From Cyanobacteria bacterium FACHB-502 (GTDB taxonomy: Bacteria; Cyanobacteriota; Cyanobacteriia; Elainellales; Elainellaceae), in NCBI GenBank assembly GCA_014695325.1, contig JACJNZ010000029.1, forward strand, positions 124,001-188,000: 64,000 nt of DNA. Direction: 5' to 3'. The notes beneath the pieces were generated by a model. That model made no database searches. It worked only from the letters and a program-made list of their open reading frames with translations, and was not told the origin of the DNA. Shown piece by piece: positions 43,928 through 54,124 of the stretch. How positions within the stretch are numbered: the first letter of the stretch is position 1; every line of letters begins with the position of its first letter. The position numbers were made by a program, and so were the translations under genes.

Positions 43928-46900
43928 ATGACTGCAACGATTTCCACCCTCGCTAGCCAGTATGACCCGTTTGCCACTGAAGCCAAGTGGCAGAAATCCT
44001 GGGAAGAGAATCAGGTCTTTAAAGCAGACCCCGATCGCGGCGGTACGCCTTACTGTATCGTGATTCCGCCGCCAAATGTGACGGGCAGCTTGCACATGGG
44101 GCACGCCTTCGACAATACCCTGATGGATGTGCTGGTGCGGTATCACCGCATGCGGGGTTTCAATACGCTGTGGCTACCGGGAACGGATCACGCCAGTATT
44201 GCCGTAAGTGCGATTCTAGACAAAGAGCTGCGATCGCAGGGCAAAACCCGCTTTGATGTGGGACGCGAGGCATTTCTGGAGCGCGCCTGGGAATGGAAAG
44301 CAGAGTCAGGCGGCACGATCGTCGGTCAGCTTAGAAGTCTGGGCGTGTCGGTAGACTGGACTCGCGAACGGTTCACAATGGACGAGGGGCTGTCTGAGGC
44401 AGTCGTAGAGGCATTCAAGCGGCTGTACAGCGAAGGATTGATTTACCGGGGCAAGTATCTGGTGAACTGGTGTCCTGCCACCCAGTCGGCGGTGTCTGAC
44501 CTGGAAGTAGAAAATAAAGAAGTGCAGGGCAACCTCTGGCATTTCCGCTATCCGCTCAGCGATGGGTCAGGTTACCTGGAAGTCGCTACCACCCGCCCAG
44601 AAACGATGCTGGGGGATACAGCCGTGGCAGTGAACCCCGAAGACGATCGCTACAAGCATTGGGTGGGCAAAACGATTCGCCTGCCGATTATGAATCGGGA
44701 AATTCCCATCATTGCCGATGAATACGTCGATTCCAGCTTTGGCACGGGCTGCGTCAAAGTCACGCCTGCCCATGACCCAAACGACTTTGAGATGGGAATG
44801 CGGCACAATCTAGAGTTTATCAACATTCTTAATAAAGACGGTACGCTGAACGAAAACGCCGGAGACTTCCAGGGACAGGATCGGTTTGTGGCGCGCAAGA
44901 ATGTGGTCAAACGGCTAGAGGAAGAAGGTTTCCTGGTCAAAATCGAAGACTACAAACACACCGTTCCCTACAGCGATCGCGGTAAAGTGCCGATCGAGCC
45001 GCTGCTCTCAACCCAGTGGTTTGTCAAAATTCGTCCTTTAGCCGATCAGGCGCTGGACTTCCTGAATAACCAAGACGAGCCGATTTTCGTGCCGGAACGC
45101 TGGACAAAGGTGTATCGCGACTGGCTGGTGAATCTGAAGGACTGGTGTATCTCGCGCCAGCTCTGGTGGGGACATCAGATTCCGGCTTGGTATGCAGTCA
45201 GTGAAACTAATGGCGAAATCGCAGACAATACACCGTTTGTAGTCGCAGTGAACGAAGCAGAAGCCCGATCGCTGGCAGTAGCCCAATTCGGGGAAGAGGT
45301 GCAGCTTCAGCGCGACCCAGATGTGCTGGATACCTGGTTTTCGTCGGGTTTATGGCCCTTCTCCACAATGGGCTGGCCCCACGACACAAAAGATCTGGAG
45401 TTCTACTACCCCACTTCCACCCTTGTTACCGGATTCGACATTATCTTTTTCTGGGTTGCCCGGATGACGATGATGGCGGGACACTTCACCGGGAAGATGC
45501 CGTTTAAGCACGTCTATATCCACGGGCTGGTGCTGGACGAAAACGGCGAAAAGATGTCCAAATCGAAGAACAATGGCATCGATCCGCTGATTCTGGTTCG
45601 CAAATACGGCACAGACGCGCTGCGCTATACCTTGGTCAAAGCCGTTGCTGGAGCCGGACAGGACATTCGCCTGGAATACAACCGCAAGACTGATGAATCC
45701 GTCTCGGTGGAAGCTTCGCGCAACTTCACGAATAAGCTGTGGAATGCCTCCCGGTTTGTGATGATGAACCTGGACGGACAAACGCCGGATCAGCTTGGCT
45801 TCCCAATTTTGGATGAGCTGGAACTGAGCGATCGCTGGCTCTTGTCCCGCTATCATCAAGTGATCCGCCAGACCGCAAACGATATCGATCAGTTTGGCTT
45901 GGGCGAAGCGGCGAAAGGGCTATATGAGTTTATCTGGGGCGACTTCTGCGACTGGTATATCGAGTTGGTCAAGTCGCGTCTGCAAGATCAGGATTCCGCT
46001 TCCCGAAAAGTAGCGCAGCAGGTTCTTGCCCACGTTCTCGAAGGGACACTGCGATTGCTGCATCCGTTTATGCCCCACATTACCGAGGAAGTCTGGCATA
46101 CGCTGACTCAATCGGGCGATGACCAGTACCTTGCGCTTCAGGTATACCCAACGCTGGACGAATCGCTGATCAATCCCGACCTGGAGCAGCAGTTTGACCT
46201 GATCATCGAAACCATTCGCACGGTGCGAAATCTGCGCGCTGAGGCAGACATCAAGCCCGGAGTCAAAGTCACAACCGTCTTCCAGACAGAGAACGATCGC
46301 GAACGAGAAATTCTCACCGCTGCCCAGCCCTACATTCAAGATTTGGCAAAGGTCGAGCAGCTTAATATCCTGAAGCCTGAACCTGCGCCGATTATTTCCA
46401 CAAAAACCTCAGCTCTGGCTCCGATTGCAAAACCGTCGAAGGCAAAACCAGAACGCACGCCTCGCCAAAAATACACGCGGGCTGCGGTGAATATCGGGGT
46501 ACTCTTCGCCCTCTTTGTTGCAGCAAAGGTGCTTTATGCCGTTGTAAGTGAGATTAATAGCCTGCCGCTGCTGCCTACTCTGTTCACGCTGATTGGTTTA
46601 GGTCGTAGCGCATGGTTTGCCTATCAGAATTTCTTGTTTGCTGAGAACCGACAGGCACTCGGAGATAACCTACAAGCCTTTACTAAAGAGGTATTTGGTC
46701 AGTTTGAAGATGTAGTAGACGCGATCGTGGATGTGGAAGCCGAAGCTACTCCCCTGACATTACCCGCAGCAGGTCAAACCGAGGGTCAAACGATCGTAGG
46801 GGTGGTGGGAACAGTGCAGGTTTCGATTCCGCTAGCGGGCGTGGTCGATGTCGAGGCACTGCGATCGAAGCTGCAAAAAGACTTGAACAAAGCCGAAGCT

Positions 46901-47044
46901 GAGATTGCGTCTCTGTCTCAACGATTGAGCAATCCCAAATTTGTTGATAAAGCTCCGGCAGATGTGGTGCAGGGTGCAAGAAACGCGCTGGCAGAAGCGG
47001 AGACTCAGGCGCAGATTTTGCGCGATCGGCTGAATCAGCTCTAG
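43928..47044 (+). CDS. valS: Valyl-tRNA synthetase with CAAD membrane-anchoring domain
   Basis: Class I synthetase charging tRNA-Val, about 1038 residues from ATG 43928 ([15 protein letters not shown]). HIGH-type motif [15 protein letters not shown] and KMSKS in [10 protein letters not shown]; the editing domain lies between them. After the anticodon-binding domain an insertion at about 822-920 carries two hydrophobic helices ([39 protein letters not shown]), the CAAD domain, which targets some cyanobacterial synthetases to thylakoid membranes. The usual ValRS C-terminal coiled coil ([18 protein letters not shown]) follows it, so CAAD is inserted rather than appended. An upstream in-frame start (43898) is less likely. 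Confidence 0.96.
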   Translation: MTATISTLASQYDPFATEAKWQKSWEENQVFKADPDRGGTPYCIVIPPPNVTGSLHMGHAFDNTLMDVLVRYHRMRGFNTLWLPGTDHASIAVSAILDKELRSQGKTRFDVGREAFLERAWEWKAESGGTIVGQLRSLGVSVDWTRERFTMDEGLSEAVVEAFKRLYSEGLIYRGKYLVNWCPATQSAVSDLEVENKEVQGNLWHFRYPLSDGSGYLEVATTRPETMLGDTAVAVNPEDDRYKHWVGKTIRLPIMNREIPIIADEYVDSSFGTGCVKVTPAHDPNDFEMGMRHNLEFINILNKDGTLNENAGDFQGQDRFVARKNVVKRLEEEGFLVKIEDYKHTVPYSDRGKVPIEPLLSTQWFVKIRPLADQALDFLNNQDEPIFVPERWTKVYRDWLVNLKDWCISRQLWWGHQIPAWYAVSETNGEIADNTPFVVAVNEAEARSLAVAQFGEEVQLQRDPDVLDTWFSSGLWPFSTMGWPHDTKDLEFYYPTSTLVTGFDIIFFWVARMTMMAGHFTGKMPFKHVYIHGLVLDENGEKMSKSKNNGIDPLILVRKYGTDALRYTLVKAVAGAGQDIRLEYNRKTDESVSVEASRNFTNKLWNASRFVMMNLDGQTPDQLGFPILDELELSDRWLLSRYHQVIRQTANDIDQFGLGEAAKGLYEFIWGDFCDWYIELVKSRLQDQDSASRKVAQQVLAHVLEGTLRLLHPFMPHITEEVWHTLTQSGDDQYLALQVYPTLDESLINPDLEQQFDLIIETIRTVRNLRAEADIKPGVKVTTVFQTENDREREILTAAQPYIQDLAKVEQLNILKPEPAPIISTKTSALAPIAKPSKAKPERTPRQKYTRAAVNIGVLFALFVAAKVLYAVVSEINSLPLLPTLFTLIGLGRSAWFAYQNFLFAENRQALGDNLQAFTKEVFGQFEDVVDAIVDVEAEATPLTLPAAGQTEGQTIVGVVGTVQVSIPLAGVVDVEALRSKLQKDLNKAEAEIASLSQRLSNPKFVDKAPADVVQGARNALAEAETQAQILRDRLNQL

Positions 47045-47142
47045 CAATTCATCAAATCCTAATCTGCCCTACGGCAGAGGATCATCTAATCCATAATGAT
47101 AAAAAGATATACTCTTTCCAGAACGGGTTCACCCTTGCAGGA

Positions 47143-47631
47143 ATGATGCACTTGGCTCAGGTGACACAAAAAGATACAGAGGGCAGGATGCAGCTTCGCC
47201 TCCTGGCTCAACAAAAAGCTGAACACGCTTGGGCATTGCTTGACGACGCGGAAAATCGCCTCTGGATCGAGCAGGCAGATTACAACGAGGGTGCGCTGGT
47301 GCTGGTTGAGCTTTCCCCCCTGCGGCAAATTCAGCAGATTCAAGACGCGACCCACTGGATACTTGCCCTGGTTGAGCAATATCTGACGGTGGGAATGACC
47401 CCCGTGCTGTTGCAGGAAGAAGTGCAGCGAGCGGAACAGTGGCGGCAGTCGCTCACGCTAAAAAGCCAGGAGCTCGGTCGCCGTGCCCTAGAAATTGAGG
47501 CGCGTCGCGATCAGATTCAGGAGCTTGAAGAAAATCTGAAAATTGAAAAGGAAAAGCTAGAGCAAATGGCAGCTCAGGTTCGAGCCAATCTAAACGGAAA
47601 ACCCTGCCCACCGCCGGAGCCGGAATCTTAG
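47143..47631 (+). CDS. Coiled-coil conserved hypothetical protein
   Basis: A 162-residue protein (start ATG 47143 or 47146). The N-terminal half is alpha/beta (MQLRLLAQQKAEHAWALL, ALVLVELSPLRQI). The C-terminal half is a long charged coiled coil (about 95-150: QELGRRALEIEARRDQIQELEENL). It ends in a Pro/Glu tail. I believe similar proteins are widespread in cyanobacteria, but no function is known to me. Its 3' end overlaps the converging chorismate mutase gene by 4 bases. Confidence 0.75.
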   Translation: MMHLAQVTQKDTEGRMQLRLLAQQKAEHAWALLDDAENRLWIEQADYNEGALVLVELSPLRQIQQIQDATHWILALVEQYLTVGMTPVLLQEEVQRAEQWRQSLTLKSQELGRRALEIEARRDQIQELEENLKIEKEKLEQMAAQVRANLNGKPCPPPEPES

Positions 47632-47936
47632 CTTTGAACGCTATCCGATCGCTGCCAGTGCTGCATTTCTTCTGAAACAAAGTAGCTCACCAAATCGCGA
47701 TACATCTTTTCGATCGCGTCTGCACTCAGTCCTTCTGTTTCTGCCCAGACTCGTCGATCTACCAGCATTGCCTCTAGCCGCTCTGGTGCTTTGACGCTAG
47801 TTTCGCTGGTCTTAAACTGAGCAGCTGCCTTCACATAGGCAAAGCGTTGACCGAGAAGCGCGACGATTTGGCGATCGATGCGATCGATTTCCGATCGAAT
47901 TTCTGCCATGTTGGTACATTCGTCGGGAGTTTTCAT
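47628..47936 (-). CDS. Chorismate mutase, AroQ type
   Basis: A 102-residue all-helical protein of the AroQ family, which converts chorismate to prephenate for Phe/Tyr synthesis. Active-site features are RSEIDRIDRQIVALLGQRF, the Lys of VKAAAQFK and the Arg/Glu of PERLEAMLVDRR. Small standalone proteins of this type also include isochorismate pyruvate-lyases (PchB). The context gives no siderophore genes, so chorismate mutase is favoured. An internal ATG after 9 residues (MAEIRSEID) could be the start. It lies 30 bases upstream of no same-strand partner other than the ABC1 kinase gene, which precedes it. Confidence 0.85.
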   Translation of the reverse strand: MKTPDECTNMAEIRSEIDRIDRQIVALLGQRFAYVKAAAQFKTSETSVKAPERLEAMLVDRRVWAETEGLSADAIEKMYRDLVSYFVSEEMQHWQRSDSVQS

Positions 47937-47966
47937 GCAGTGGAAATTGGGGATAGAGGCAGCAAT

Positions 47967-49970
47967 CTAACGGGCAACCGCAGGCAAAGCCCGTTGCTCA
48001 GGCAGTTCCGTCGGGGTTGAACTCTCTGGTAACTCTCGACCATTCAGCAATAGCTCTCGAATCATCCGGGCTGCCACCCGCTGACCCAATCCGCCGATGA
48101 TTTCCTGTCCCATGCCTCGCGCTTCCGGCTTTGCCAGCAAACGGGGGACGATCGGCAAAAGCTGAGCTGGATCAAATCCGGGTGTGCTTCGCAGCAGGTC
48201 AATTACCCGCGCTAGGTGTTCAGCATTACCGGGGATTTCCAGCTTTTTGGGCTGTTTGGTCTGGAGCCCGACCCACGATCGCAGATTGTTTGTGACCTGA
48301 TCGATCGCGCTGCGTCCAGCCGTATCAACGTTGTTGATAATCTCAGTCACCAGGAACTCGCGAATAAACTCGCCCCGTTCTGAGAAGATAAACTCAACCG
48401 CCTGATTTAGAGCAAAGTTAATATCGTAGTCCTGGCTATCGCGAGCGTTTCGCAGTAGGTTTTCTAAGCGATTCCAGCGAAAGGTTCCATCTTTAAATAA
48501 CAAGCCTTGCAGCGAGTTACGCAATTGCGGAGCCGGATCGGTGAGGAGCCGCTTTGACACATAGGGATACGCTTTGCTCAGCACCTTGAAATTCGGATCG
48601 ACGTTAATTGCAATCCCTTCTAGGGTTACCAGCGATCGAATAATCAGCGCGTAGTAGGCTGGAACCCGGAACGGATATTCATACATCAATGCCGAGAGTT
48701 TATCTGTAATGCTCTTGATATTAATCTCGGCAACGCTTGCGCCCAGCGCTTCATTAAAAACAGCAGCAAAAGCAGGGATGATCGGCGTCAGGTCAGTATC
48801 GGGCGTGAGAAACTCCAGATTGACGTAATCCTGCGCCAGCGCGTCAAAATCACGATTTACCAGGTGGACGATCGCCTCGATCAAGCCATATCGCTGCGGC
48901 GGCATTACCTCGCTCATCATGCCAAAATCGAGATAGGCGAGTTTGCCTTCAGGAGTCGCCAGCAGGTTTCCGGGATGCGGGTCGGCATGGAAAAAACCAT
49001 GCTCTAGCAGCTGCCGGAGCGAACACTGTACGCCTACATCAACGAGATAGCTGGCATCAATGCCCTGTGCCCGAATTTCTTGAAGCTGAGTGAGTTTTGT
49101 GCCCGTAATCCATTCCATTGTCAGCACGCGCCGCTGAGTGTAGTGCCAGTAGATTCGAGGGACATAAATATCGGGCAGATTGCCGTAGAGCTGAGCAAAC
49201 CGCTCTGCGTTGCGTCCTTCCTGGGTGTAGTCCATCTCCTCGAAGATGCGTGCACCAAACTCGTCGGCAATGGCAACCAGGTCACTGCGAATCCGCTTAA
49301 AGGTTCTGCCTGCCCAGGCGGCAAGCTGACGCAGAATGTAGAGATCCAGCGTGATTTGCTGTGCTAATCCGGGACGCTGCACCTTCACTGCAACGGTTTC
49401 ACCGCTCTTGAGTTTGCCTTTATACACCTGTCCCAGAGAGGCAGCCGCAAGAGGTTTTTCAGACAGCTCCGCATAGATATTTTCGGGACGATCGCCTAAC
49501 TCTTCCTGGATAAACTGAAACGCGATTTCATTCGGGAAAGGCGGCAACTGATCCTGTAAACGAGTCAGCTCTTCCAGATACGCGGGCGGAACCAGATCAG
49601 GACGGGTTGAGAGTGCCTGCCCTACTTTAATGTATGCCGGACCAAGATAAGTCAAGATTTCTCGCAGCCGTACTGCGCGCCTATGCTGATTGCGCTCGCC
49701 CTTTCCCCTTTGCCGATCCCACCATAGCGACAGCGCAAATCCAAAAAACGACCAGAAGATCGCTAGCAGTCGCCCGACCACCTGAAACGGACGGCGACCG
49801 TAGTAAGCAGCGATCGCGAGTGGGTCGTATTGTTGGGCTTCCATGGCGTTTGGCTGAACTGATTTCAGATGCTCTTGAGGAGCCGGAAACAGTTCGCTTT
49901 CAACGACAAGACCAGAAGCAGCGTTCGCGTTCGGTGAAGAAGGAAGGGTTTGCATGGGAGATTGTCTCAA
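47967..49970 (-). CDS. ABC1/UbiB family atypical kinase
   Basis: A 667-residue ABC1K protein. The family-specific KxGQ motif is seen in AYIKVGQALSTRPDLVP, the Ala-rich nucleotide loop in LAAASLGQVYKG, the VAVK lysine in TVAVKVQRPGL, the catalytic/metal region in HGFFHADPHPGNLL and DFG in YLDFGMMSE. Members regulate quinone and prenyl-lipid metabolism; cyanobacterial and plastid ones affect plastoquinone and tocopherol. The N-terminus has a hydrophobic segment (AIFWSFFGFALSLWW), suggesting membrane association. An alternative start is five codons in (49955). Confidence 0.92.
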   Translation of the reverse strand: MRQSPMQTLPSSPNANAASGLVVESELFPAPQEHLKSVQPNAMEAQQYDPLAIAAYYGRRPFQVVGRLLAIFWSFFGFALSLWWDRQRGKGERNQHRRAVRLREILTYLGPAYIKVGQALSTRPDLVPPAYLEELTRLQDQLPPFPNEIAFQFIQEELGDRPENIYAELSEKPLAAASLGQVYKGKLKSGETVAVKVQRPGLAQQITLDLYILRQLAAWAGRTFKRIRSDLVAIADEFGARIFEEMDYTQEGRNAERFAQLYGNLPDIYVPRIYWHYTQRRVLTMEWITGTKLTQLQEIRAQGIDASYLVDVGVQCSLRQLLEHGFFHADPHPGNLLATPEGKLAYLDFGMMSEVMPPQRYGLIEAIVHLVNRDFDALAQDYVNLEFLTPDTDLTPIIPAFAAVFNEALGASVAEINIKSITDKLSALMYEYPFRVPAYYALIIRSLVTLEGIAINVDPNFKVLSKAYPYVSKRLLTDPAPQLRNSLQGLLFKDGTFRWNRLENLLRNARDSQDYDINFALNQAVEFIFSERGEFIREFLVTEIINNVDTAGRSAIDQVTNNLRSWVGLQTKQPKKLEIPGNAEHLARVIDLLRSTPGFDPAQLLPIVPRLLAKPEARGMGQEIIGGLGQRVAARMIRELLLNGRELPESSTPTELPEQRALPAVAR

Positions 49971-50421
49971 GAAGACAGATTAATAGCGTAACAATCTGCT
50001 TTAGGCAGAGCCGTCCACCCTCTGAGCGACTTTCGGAGCGACTTTAGAATCGGGGGAAGCTTCAGCGATCGGCGGAGGCTTAGACTGCAACGGCTAATGT
50101 AAAGTATTGTAACCCTACCCTTTGTTGAATTTGAAATTTAACCAGGCGATAAATCCGCACCTGACCGTATTCGGTTGTAGACACTGGGTTGACTGATCTC
50201 TACTGGATAAAGCGAATAGGGTAAAGCGGGTAAAGAATGTTAAGCCTTGCAAATCTGATAGATGACAGAAACGGGGCTTGGGGCTAAGTTTTTAGAAGAG
50301 AGTAATTCAAATGTTCTCTATCAGGTATCCGCTCCAGAGTTAGTCCCACTACACTGGTAGTAGCTGCTTGAAAAAAGCGATTTGAAATCTTGCATTTCCA
50401 GGTCAAAGCGAATTTTGCTCC
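49971..50421. other. Intergenic region between ABC1 kinase gene and recN
   Basis: 451 bases between divergent genes. No ORF of interest, tRNA or clear hairpin was found. It should contain both promoters. Confidence 0.4.
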
Positions 50422-52284
50422 ATGCTGATCTCCCTTCAGATTGAAAATTTTGCCTTGGTTGACCAGTTAGACCTGGAGTTTGGCACAGGGCTAAACGTCC
50501 TGACTGGAGAAACCGGGGCGGGAAAGTCGATTATTTTAGATGCACTCGATGCGGCTTTAGGCGGCAAAGTGACCAGCCGAGCAGTTCGAACTGGGGCTGA
50601 ACGAGCGACGATCGAAGCCACCTTTGACCTCGACCCTGCCTTAATTCACTGGCTCTCTGAGCAGCAGATCGAGCTGGTAGACGATATGACGCTGGTGTGC
50701 AGCCGCGAACTTACCGCTAACCGGGGAAACGTCCGCAGCCGTTCCAGGGTGAATGGGGTGCTGGTCAACAAACAGCAAATGGAATCCCTGCGCGAGCGAC
50801 TGCTGGAAATTACTGCCCAGGGGCAAACGCTTCAGTTAGGGCAGACTGCCATTCAGCGCGATTGGCTCGACGGCTTTGGCGGCAGTGCGGTCATTGAGCA
50901 GCGCGATCGCGTCAGCAAACTCTACGCCTCCACCCAGCAGGCACTGCAAACCCTCGAAAAGAAACGCCAGTTTGAGCAGCAGCGGCTTCAGCAGCTCGAT
51001 TTGTTTGAATACCAGGCGAAAGAACTGCGATCGGCAAATCTGCATGACCCCGACGAACTGACTCAGCTTCAGCAAGAGCATCAGCGGCTCGGCCACGCTG
51101 TCGAACTTCAGCAGCAGAGCTATCAGGTGTATCAAGCACTTTACCAGAACGATCGCGGCTCCCATGCCTGCGCCGATCTGCTAGGTGAAGCAGAGCATAC
51201 CCTGACGGACATGATTCGCTACGACGAGCAGCTTCAGCCGATTCTAGACATGGTGCTGGAGGCAATGGCGCAGGTCGAAGAAGCCGGACGGCAGATTAAC
51301 GCCTACGGCGAGAGCCTGGAAACTGACCCAGAGCGGCTGCAAGAAGTCGAAGAACGCATTGCCCAGCTCAAGCAAATTTGCCGCAAATACGGTCCGACCC
51401 TGGCAGAAGCGATCGCCTATAGCGAAAGTTTGCAAAAGCAGCTCGAAGACCTGACCGGAGGCGCGCAGTCCGTTGAGGAGCTAGAGCAGATTTACCAAGA
51501 GCAACTCGCTGCCCTCACTGAAGCCTGTGCCCAGCTCACCACCCTGAGACAAAAAGCCGCTCAGAATCTAGAAGCCTTGCTGGTGCACGAGTTAAAGCCG
51601 CTGGCAATGGACAAAGTGCAGTTTAACGTCGGGATCGATTCGGTTGCGCCGAGTGCTTTTGGAGCCGATCGCATCACCTTCCGATTCAGCCCTAACCCTG
51701 GCGAACCGCTGCAACCCCTAGCAGAGACTGCCTCTGGTGGAGAAATGAGCCGCTTCCTTCTCGCGCTAAAAGCCTGTTTCTCACAGGTAGACTCGGTGGG
51801 ATCAATGGTGTTTGACGAAATCGATGTGGGCGTGTCGGGACGGGTCACGCAGGCGATCGCCGAAAAGTTGCACCAGTTGAGCCAGCGGCACCAGATACTT
51901 TGTGTGACTCACCAGCCGATCGTTGCTGCAATGGCAGACCACCACTATCGTGTTGCCAAAGAAGTGATTGATTCGGCAGGCGAAGGCACTCCGGCAAAGC
52001 GCAAGCGCGGCAAAGGCAAAGCGGCTGAAGCTGATCCTGAGCCAACGGAAGTTTCCCCCAAAGACGAACTCCGAACCGTGGTGCGGGTGATTCCGCTGAA
52101 CGAGCAGCAGCGACGGGAAGAACTGGCACAGCTTGCAGGCGGCAAATCCGACCAGAAAGCGATCGAGTTTGCAGACTCTCTGCTGGACGAAGCGGCAAAA
52201 GCAAGACTCGCTCATCTGCCTCAGTTGACTAAAACTGCCGCCAAATCTGCCTCCCGCAGTAAAACGGCGCGTCTGCCTCGCTAG
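50422..52284 (+). CDS. recN: DNA repair protein RecN
   Basis: A 620-residue SMC-like ATPase acting in double-strand-break repair. Walker A GETGAGKSI (29-37), a long central coiled coil (about 160-400), signature LAETASGGEMSRFLLALK and Walker B SMVFDEIDVGVSG are present. The C-terminal ATPase lobe has a basic insertion (KRKRGKGKAAE, about 530-545) followed by an acidic/Pro stretch not found in short RecN proteins, and a basic tail. Start ATG 50422 gives the conserved MLISLQIENFALVDQL. Confidence 0.96.
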   Translation: MLISLQIENFALVDQLDLEFGTGLNVLTGETGAGKSIILDALDAALGGKVTSRAVRTGAERATIEATFDLDPALIHWLSEQQIELVDDMTLVCSRELTANRGNVRSRSRVNGVLVNKQQMESLRERLLEITAQGQTLQLGQTAIQRDWLDGFGGSAVIEQRDRVSKLYASTQQALQTLEKKRQFEQQRLQQLDLFEYQAKELRSANLHDPDELTQLQQEHQRLGHAVELQQQSYQVYQALYQNDRGSHACADLLGEAEHTLTDMIRYDEQLQPILDMVLEAMAQVEEAGRQINAYGESLETDPERLQEVEERIAQLKQICRKYGPTLAEAIAYSESLQKQLEDLTGGAQSVEELEQIYQEQLAALTEACAQLTTLRQKAAQNLEALLVHELKPLAMDKVQFNVGIDSVAPSAFGADRITFRFSPNPGEPLQPLAETASGGEMSRFLLALKACFSQVDSVGSMVFDEIDVGVSGRVTQAIAEKLHQLSQRHQILCVTHQPIVAAMADHHYRVAKEVIDSAGEGTPAKRKRGKGKAAEADPEPTEVSPKDELRTVVRVIPLNEQQRREELAQLAGGKSDQKAIEFADSLLDEAAKARLAHLPQLTKTAAKSASRSKTARLPR

Positions 52285-52715
52285 TGAGAACCGCTTCTGC
52301 AGAAAGGCAAGCACTAGCGCAAGCTGGGAAAACCAAGTCTGATTCGGCTTTCAAAGTCCCTCAGGCTTAGGAATTTAGGAGGCAATCTCAAACTCTCGTC
52401 CCTGCTCAAACCGCCTCTGACAGAGCGTGTTAATCCTTCTTAATTCTTAGCTCTTAGTCTTGATCGATCGCGAGATAATAGAAATCGACCTGATTTGCGC
52501 TCAATCCCCCGTGGGTTATGAGCAGGAGTTTGAAGTGTTGACGGTTTGAGACATCAGGCACAGCAAAGCAATTTTGAAGTAACCCTTGCGTAACTCAACG
52601 CAATTACCGTAGCCTACAGGATGATTCTGTCAGAACTGCTGCGAAGCTGACAAAACAGTAGGCAAACAAGTGCCACGCTTAAAAGTTCAAGTTATTTCGG
52701 TCTTACGGTGAAATT
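52285..52715. other. Intergenic region upstream of gltA
   Basis: 431 bases between recN and gltA. No gene or obvious riboswitch was recognised. The last 150 bases are AT-rich and probably hold the gltA promoter and leader. Confidence 0.4.
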
Positions 52716-53894
52716 ATGACGTTTTGTGAATACAGACCGGGGTTGGAGGGAATTCCTGCGACGCAGTCCAGCATTAGCTTTGTGGATGGTCAGCGCGGAA
52801 TTTTAGAGTACCGGGGCATCAACATCGAAGAGTTAGCACAGCATAGCACCTTTCTAGAAACGTCCTATCTGTTGATCTACGGCAGCCTGCCCTCTCAGGA
52901 AGAACTTGCCGAGTTTGAGCATGAGATTCGCTTTCACCGACGGCTGAAATACCGCATTCGCGACATGATGAAGTGTTTCCCGGAGAGCGGTCATCCGATG
53001 GATGCGCTTCAGGCTTGCGCGGCAGCACTGGGCCTGTTTTATTCTCGGCGTGCACTCGACAACCCGGATTATATTCGGGCAGCGGTAGTGCGGCTGCTGG
53101 CAAAAATTCCCACTATGGTGGCTGCCTTTCAAATGATGCGGAAGGGCAACGACCCGATCCAGCCCCGCGACGACCTGGACTATGCCGCCAATTTTCTCTA
53201 TATGCTGAACGAGCAGGAACCGGACCCGCTCGCCGCCCGAATCTTTGATATTTGTCTGACCTTACACGCCGAACACACGATCAATGCTTCTACCTTTTCG
53301 GCAATGGTCACGGCTTCCACGCTGACCGATCCTTATGCTGTGATCGCCTCCGCAGTGGGAACGCTGGCAGGTCCGCTCCACGGCGGCGCAAACGAAGAAG
53401 TGATCGAAATGTTAGAAGAAATCGGCTCGATCGAAAACGTAGAGCCTTACCTGGAAAGCTGCATTCAGCGCAAAGCTAAGATTATGGGTTTCGGGCACCG
53501 AGTTTATAAAGTGAAAGACCCTCGCGCCACAATTTTGCAGGAGCTAGCAGAGCAGCTTTTCGAGAAGTTTGGACGCGACCACTATTACGATATTGCGATC
53601 ACCCTAGAAAAAGCCGTCGAAGAACGCCTGGGACACAAAGGTATTTATCCCAACGTAGACTTTTACTCGGGTCTGGTATATCGCAAAATGGGCATTCCCA
53701 CCGACCTGTTTACGCCCGTGTTTGCGATCGCCCGTGTTGCTGGCTGGTTGGCACACTGGAAAGAGCAGCTCAACGAAAACCGCATTTTCCGCCCAACTCA
53801 AATCTATACGGGAATGCGGGGTACGCCCTATGTGCCGATTGAAAAGCGTCAGTCCGAGCAGGATCAGCAGCTCTTAAATCTCGTGACCGGATAA
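52716..53894 (+). CDS. gltA: Citrate synthase
   Basis: A 392-residue citrate synthase condensing oxaloacetate and acetyl-CoA at the entry to the (incomplete/branched) TCA cycle that supplies 2-oxoglutarate. Catalytic residues are His222 in GPLHGGANEEV, His261 in MGFGHRVYK and Asp315 in YPNVDFYSG. The short length and N-terminus (GLEGIPATQSSISFVDG) are those of the dimeric type II-like bacterial enzyme; 2-methylcitrate synthase activity cannot be excluded. ATG 52716 follows a weak ribosome site. tRNA-Thr lies 66 bases downstream with its own promoter. Confidence 0.95.
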   Translation: MTFCEYRPGLEGIPATQSSISFVDGQRGILEYRGINIEELAQHSTFLETSYLLIYGSLPSQEELAEFEHEIRFHRRLKYRIRDMMKCFPESGHPMDALQACAAALGLFYSRRALDNPDYIRAAVVRLLAKIPTMVAAFQMMRKGNDPIQPRDDLDYAANFLYMLNEQEPDPLAARIFDICLTLHAEHTINASTFSAMVTASTLTDPYAVIASAVGTLAGPLHGGANEEVIEMLEEIGSIENVEPYLESCIQRKAKIMGFGHRVYKVKDPRATILQELAEQLFEKFGRDHYYDIAITLEKAVEERLGHKGIYPNVDFYSGLVYRKMGIPTDLFTPVFAIARVAGWLAHWKEQLNENRIFRPTQIYTGMRGTPYVPIEKRQSEQDQQLLNLVTG

Positions 53895-53916
53895 TTTCAG
53901 GGTAATTTTGTTTTGC

Positions 53917-53947
53917 TTGCAGTCCTCGATCGCATACCTGCTATACT
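53917..53947 (+). promoter_or_regulatory. Probable promoter of tRNA-Thr
   Basis: -35-like TTGCAG (53917-53922) and -10 TATACT (53942-53947) with a 19-base spacer, ending 13 bases before the tRNA. Confidence 0.6.
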
Positions 53948-53960
53948 AGGTAAGGCGATT

Positions 53961-54032
53961 GCCGGTGTAGCTCAGTGGTAGAGCACTCGATTCGTAATCG
54001 AGCGGTCGTGAGTTCAAATCTCATCACCGGCT
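53961..54032 (+). tRNA. tRNA-Thr(CGT)
   Basis: A complete 72-base cloverleaf: acceptor GCCGGTG/CACCGGC, D-arm with GCTCAGTGGTAGAGC, anticodon stem CTCGA/TCGAG with loop TTCGTAA (anticodon CGT, reads ACG), T-arm with TTCAAAT in GTGAGTTCAAATCTCAT, discriminator T54032. No CCA is encoded. It marks the start of an accessory patch, and TGTACAGT begins two bases after its 3' end. Confidence 0.95.
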
Positions 54033-54033
54033 T

Positions 54034-54041
54034 TGTACAGT
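54034..54041 (+). mobile_element. Possible degenerate Tn7-like transposon terminus
   Basis: TGTACAGT begins 2 bases after the tRNA-Thr 3' end. From memory this equals the terminal bases of type V-K CRISPR-associated transposons such as the Scytonema element, which insert next to tRNA genes. The internal repeats that TnsB binds are not visible. Support comes mainly from the TniQ remnant 650 bases away. Confidence 0.3.
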
Positions 54042-54124
54042 AGTAATTTGGAATGCGCTTGAGATTCTTCAGTAGAAGTCATATTTGTAGCAGCAAAAAG
54101 AAAAAGCCAAAGTTTGAACCGACC

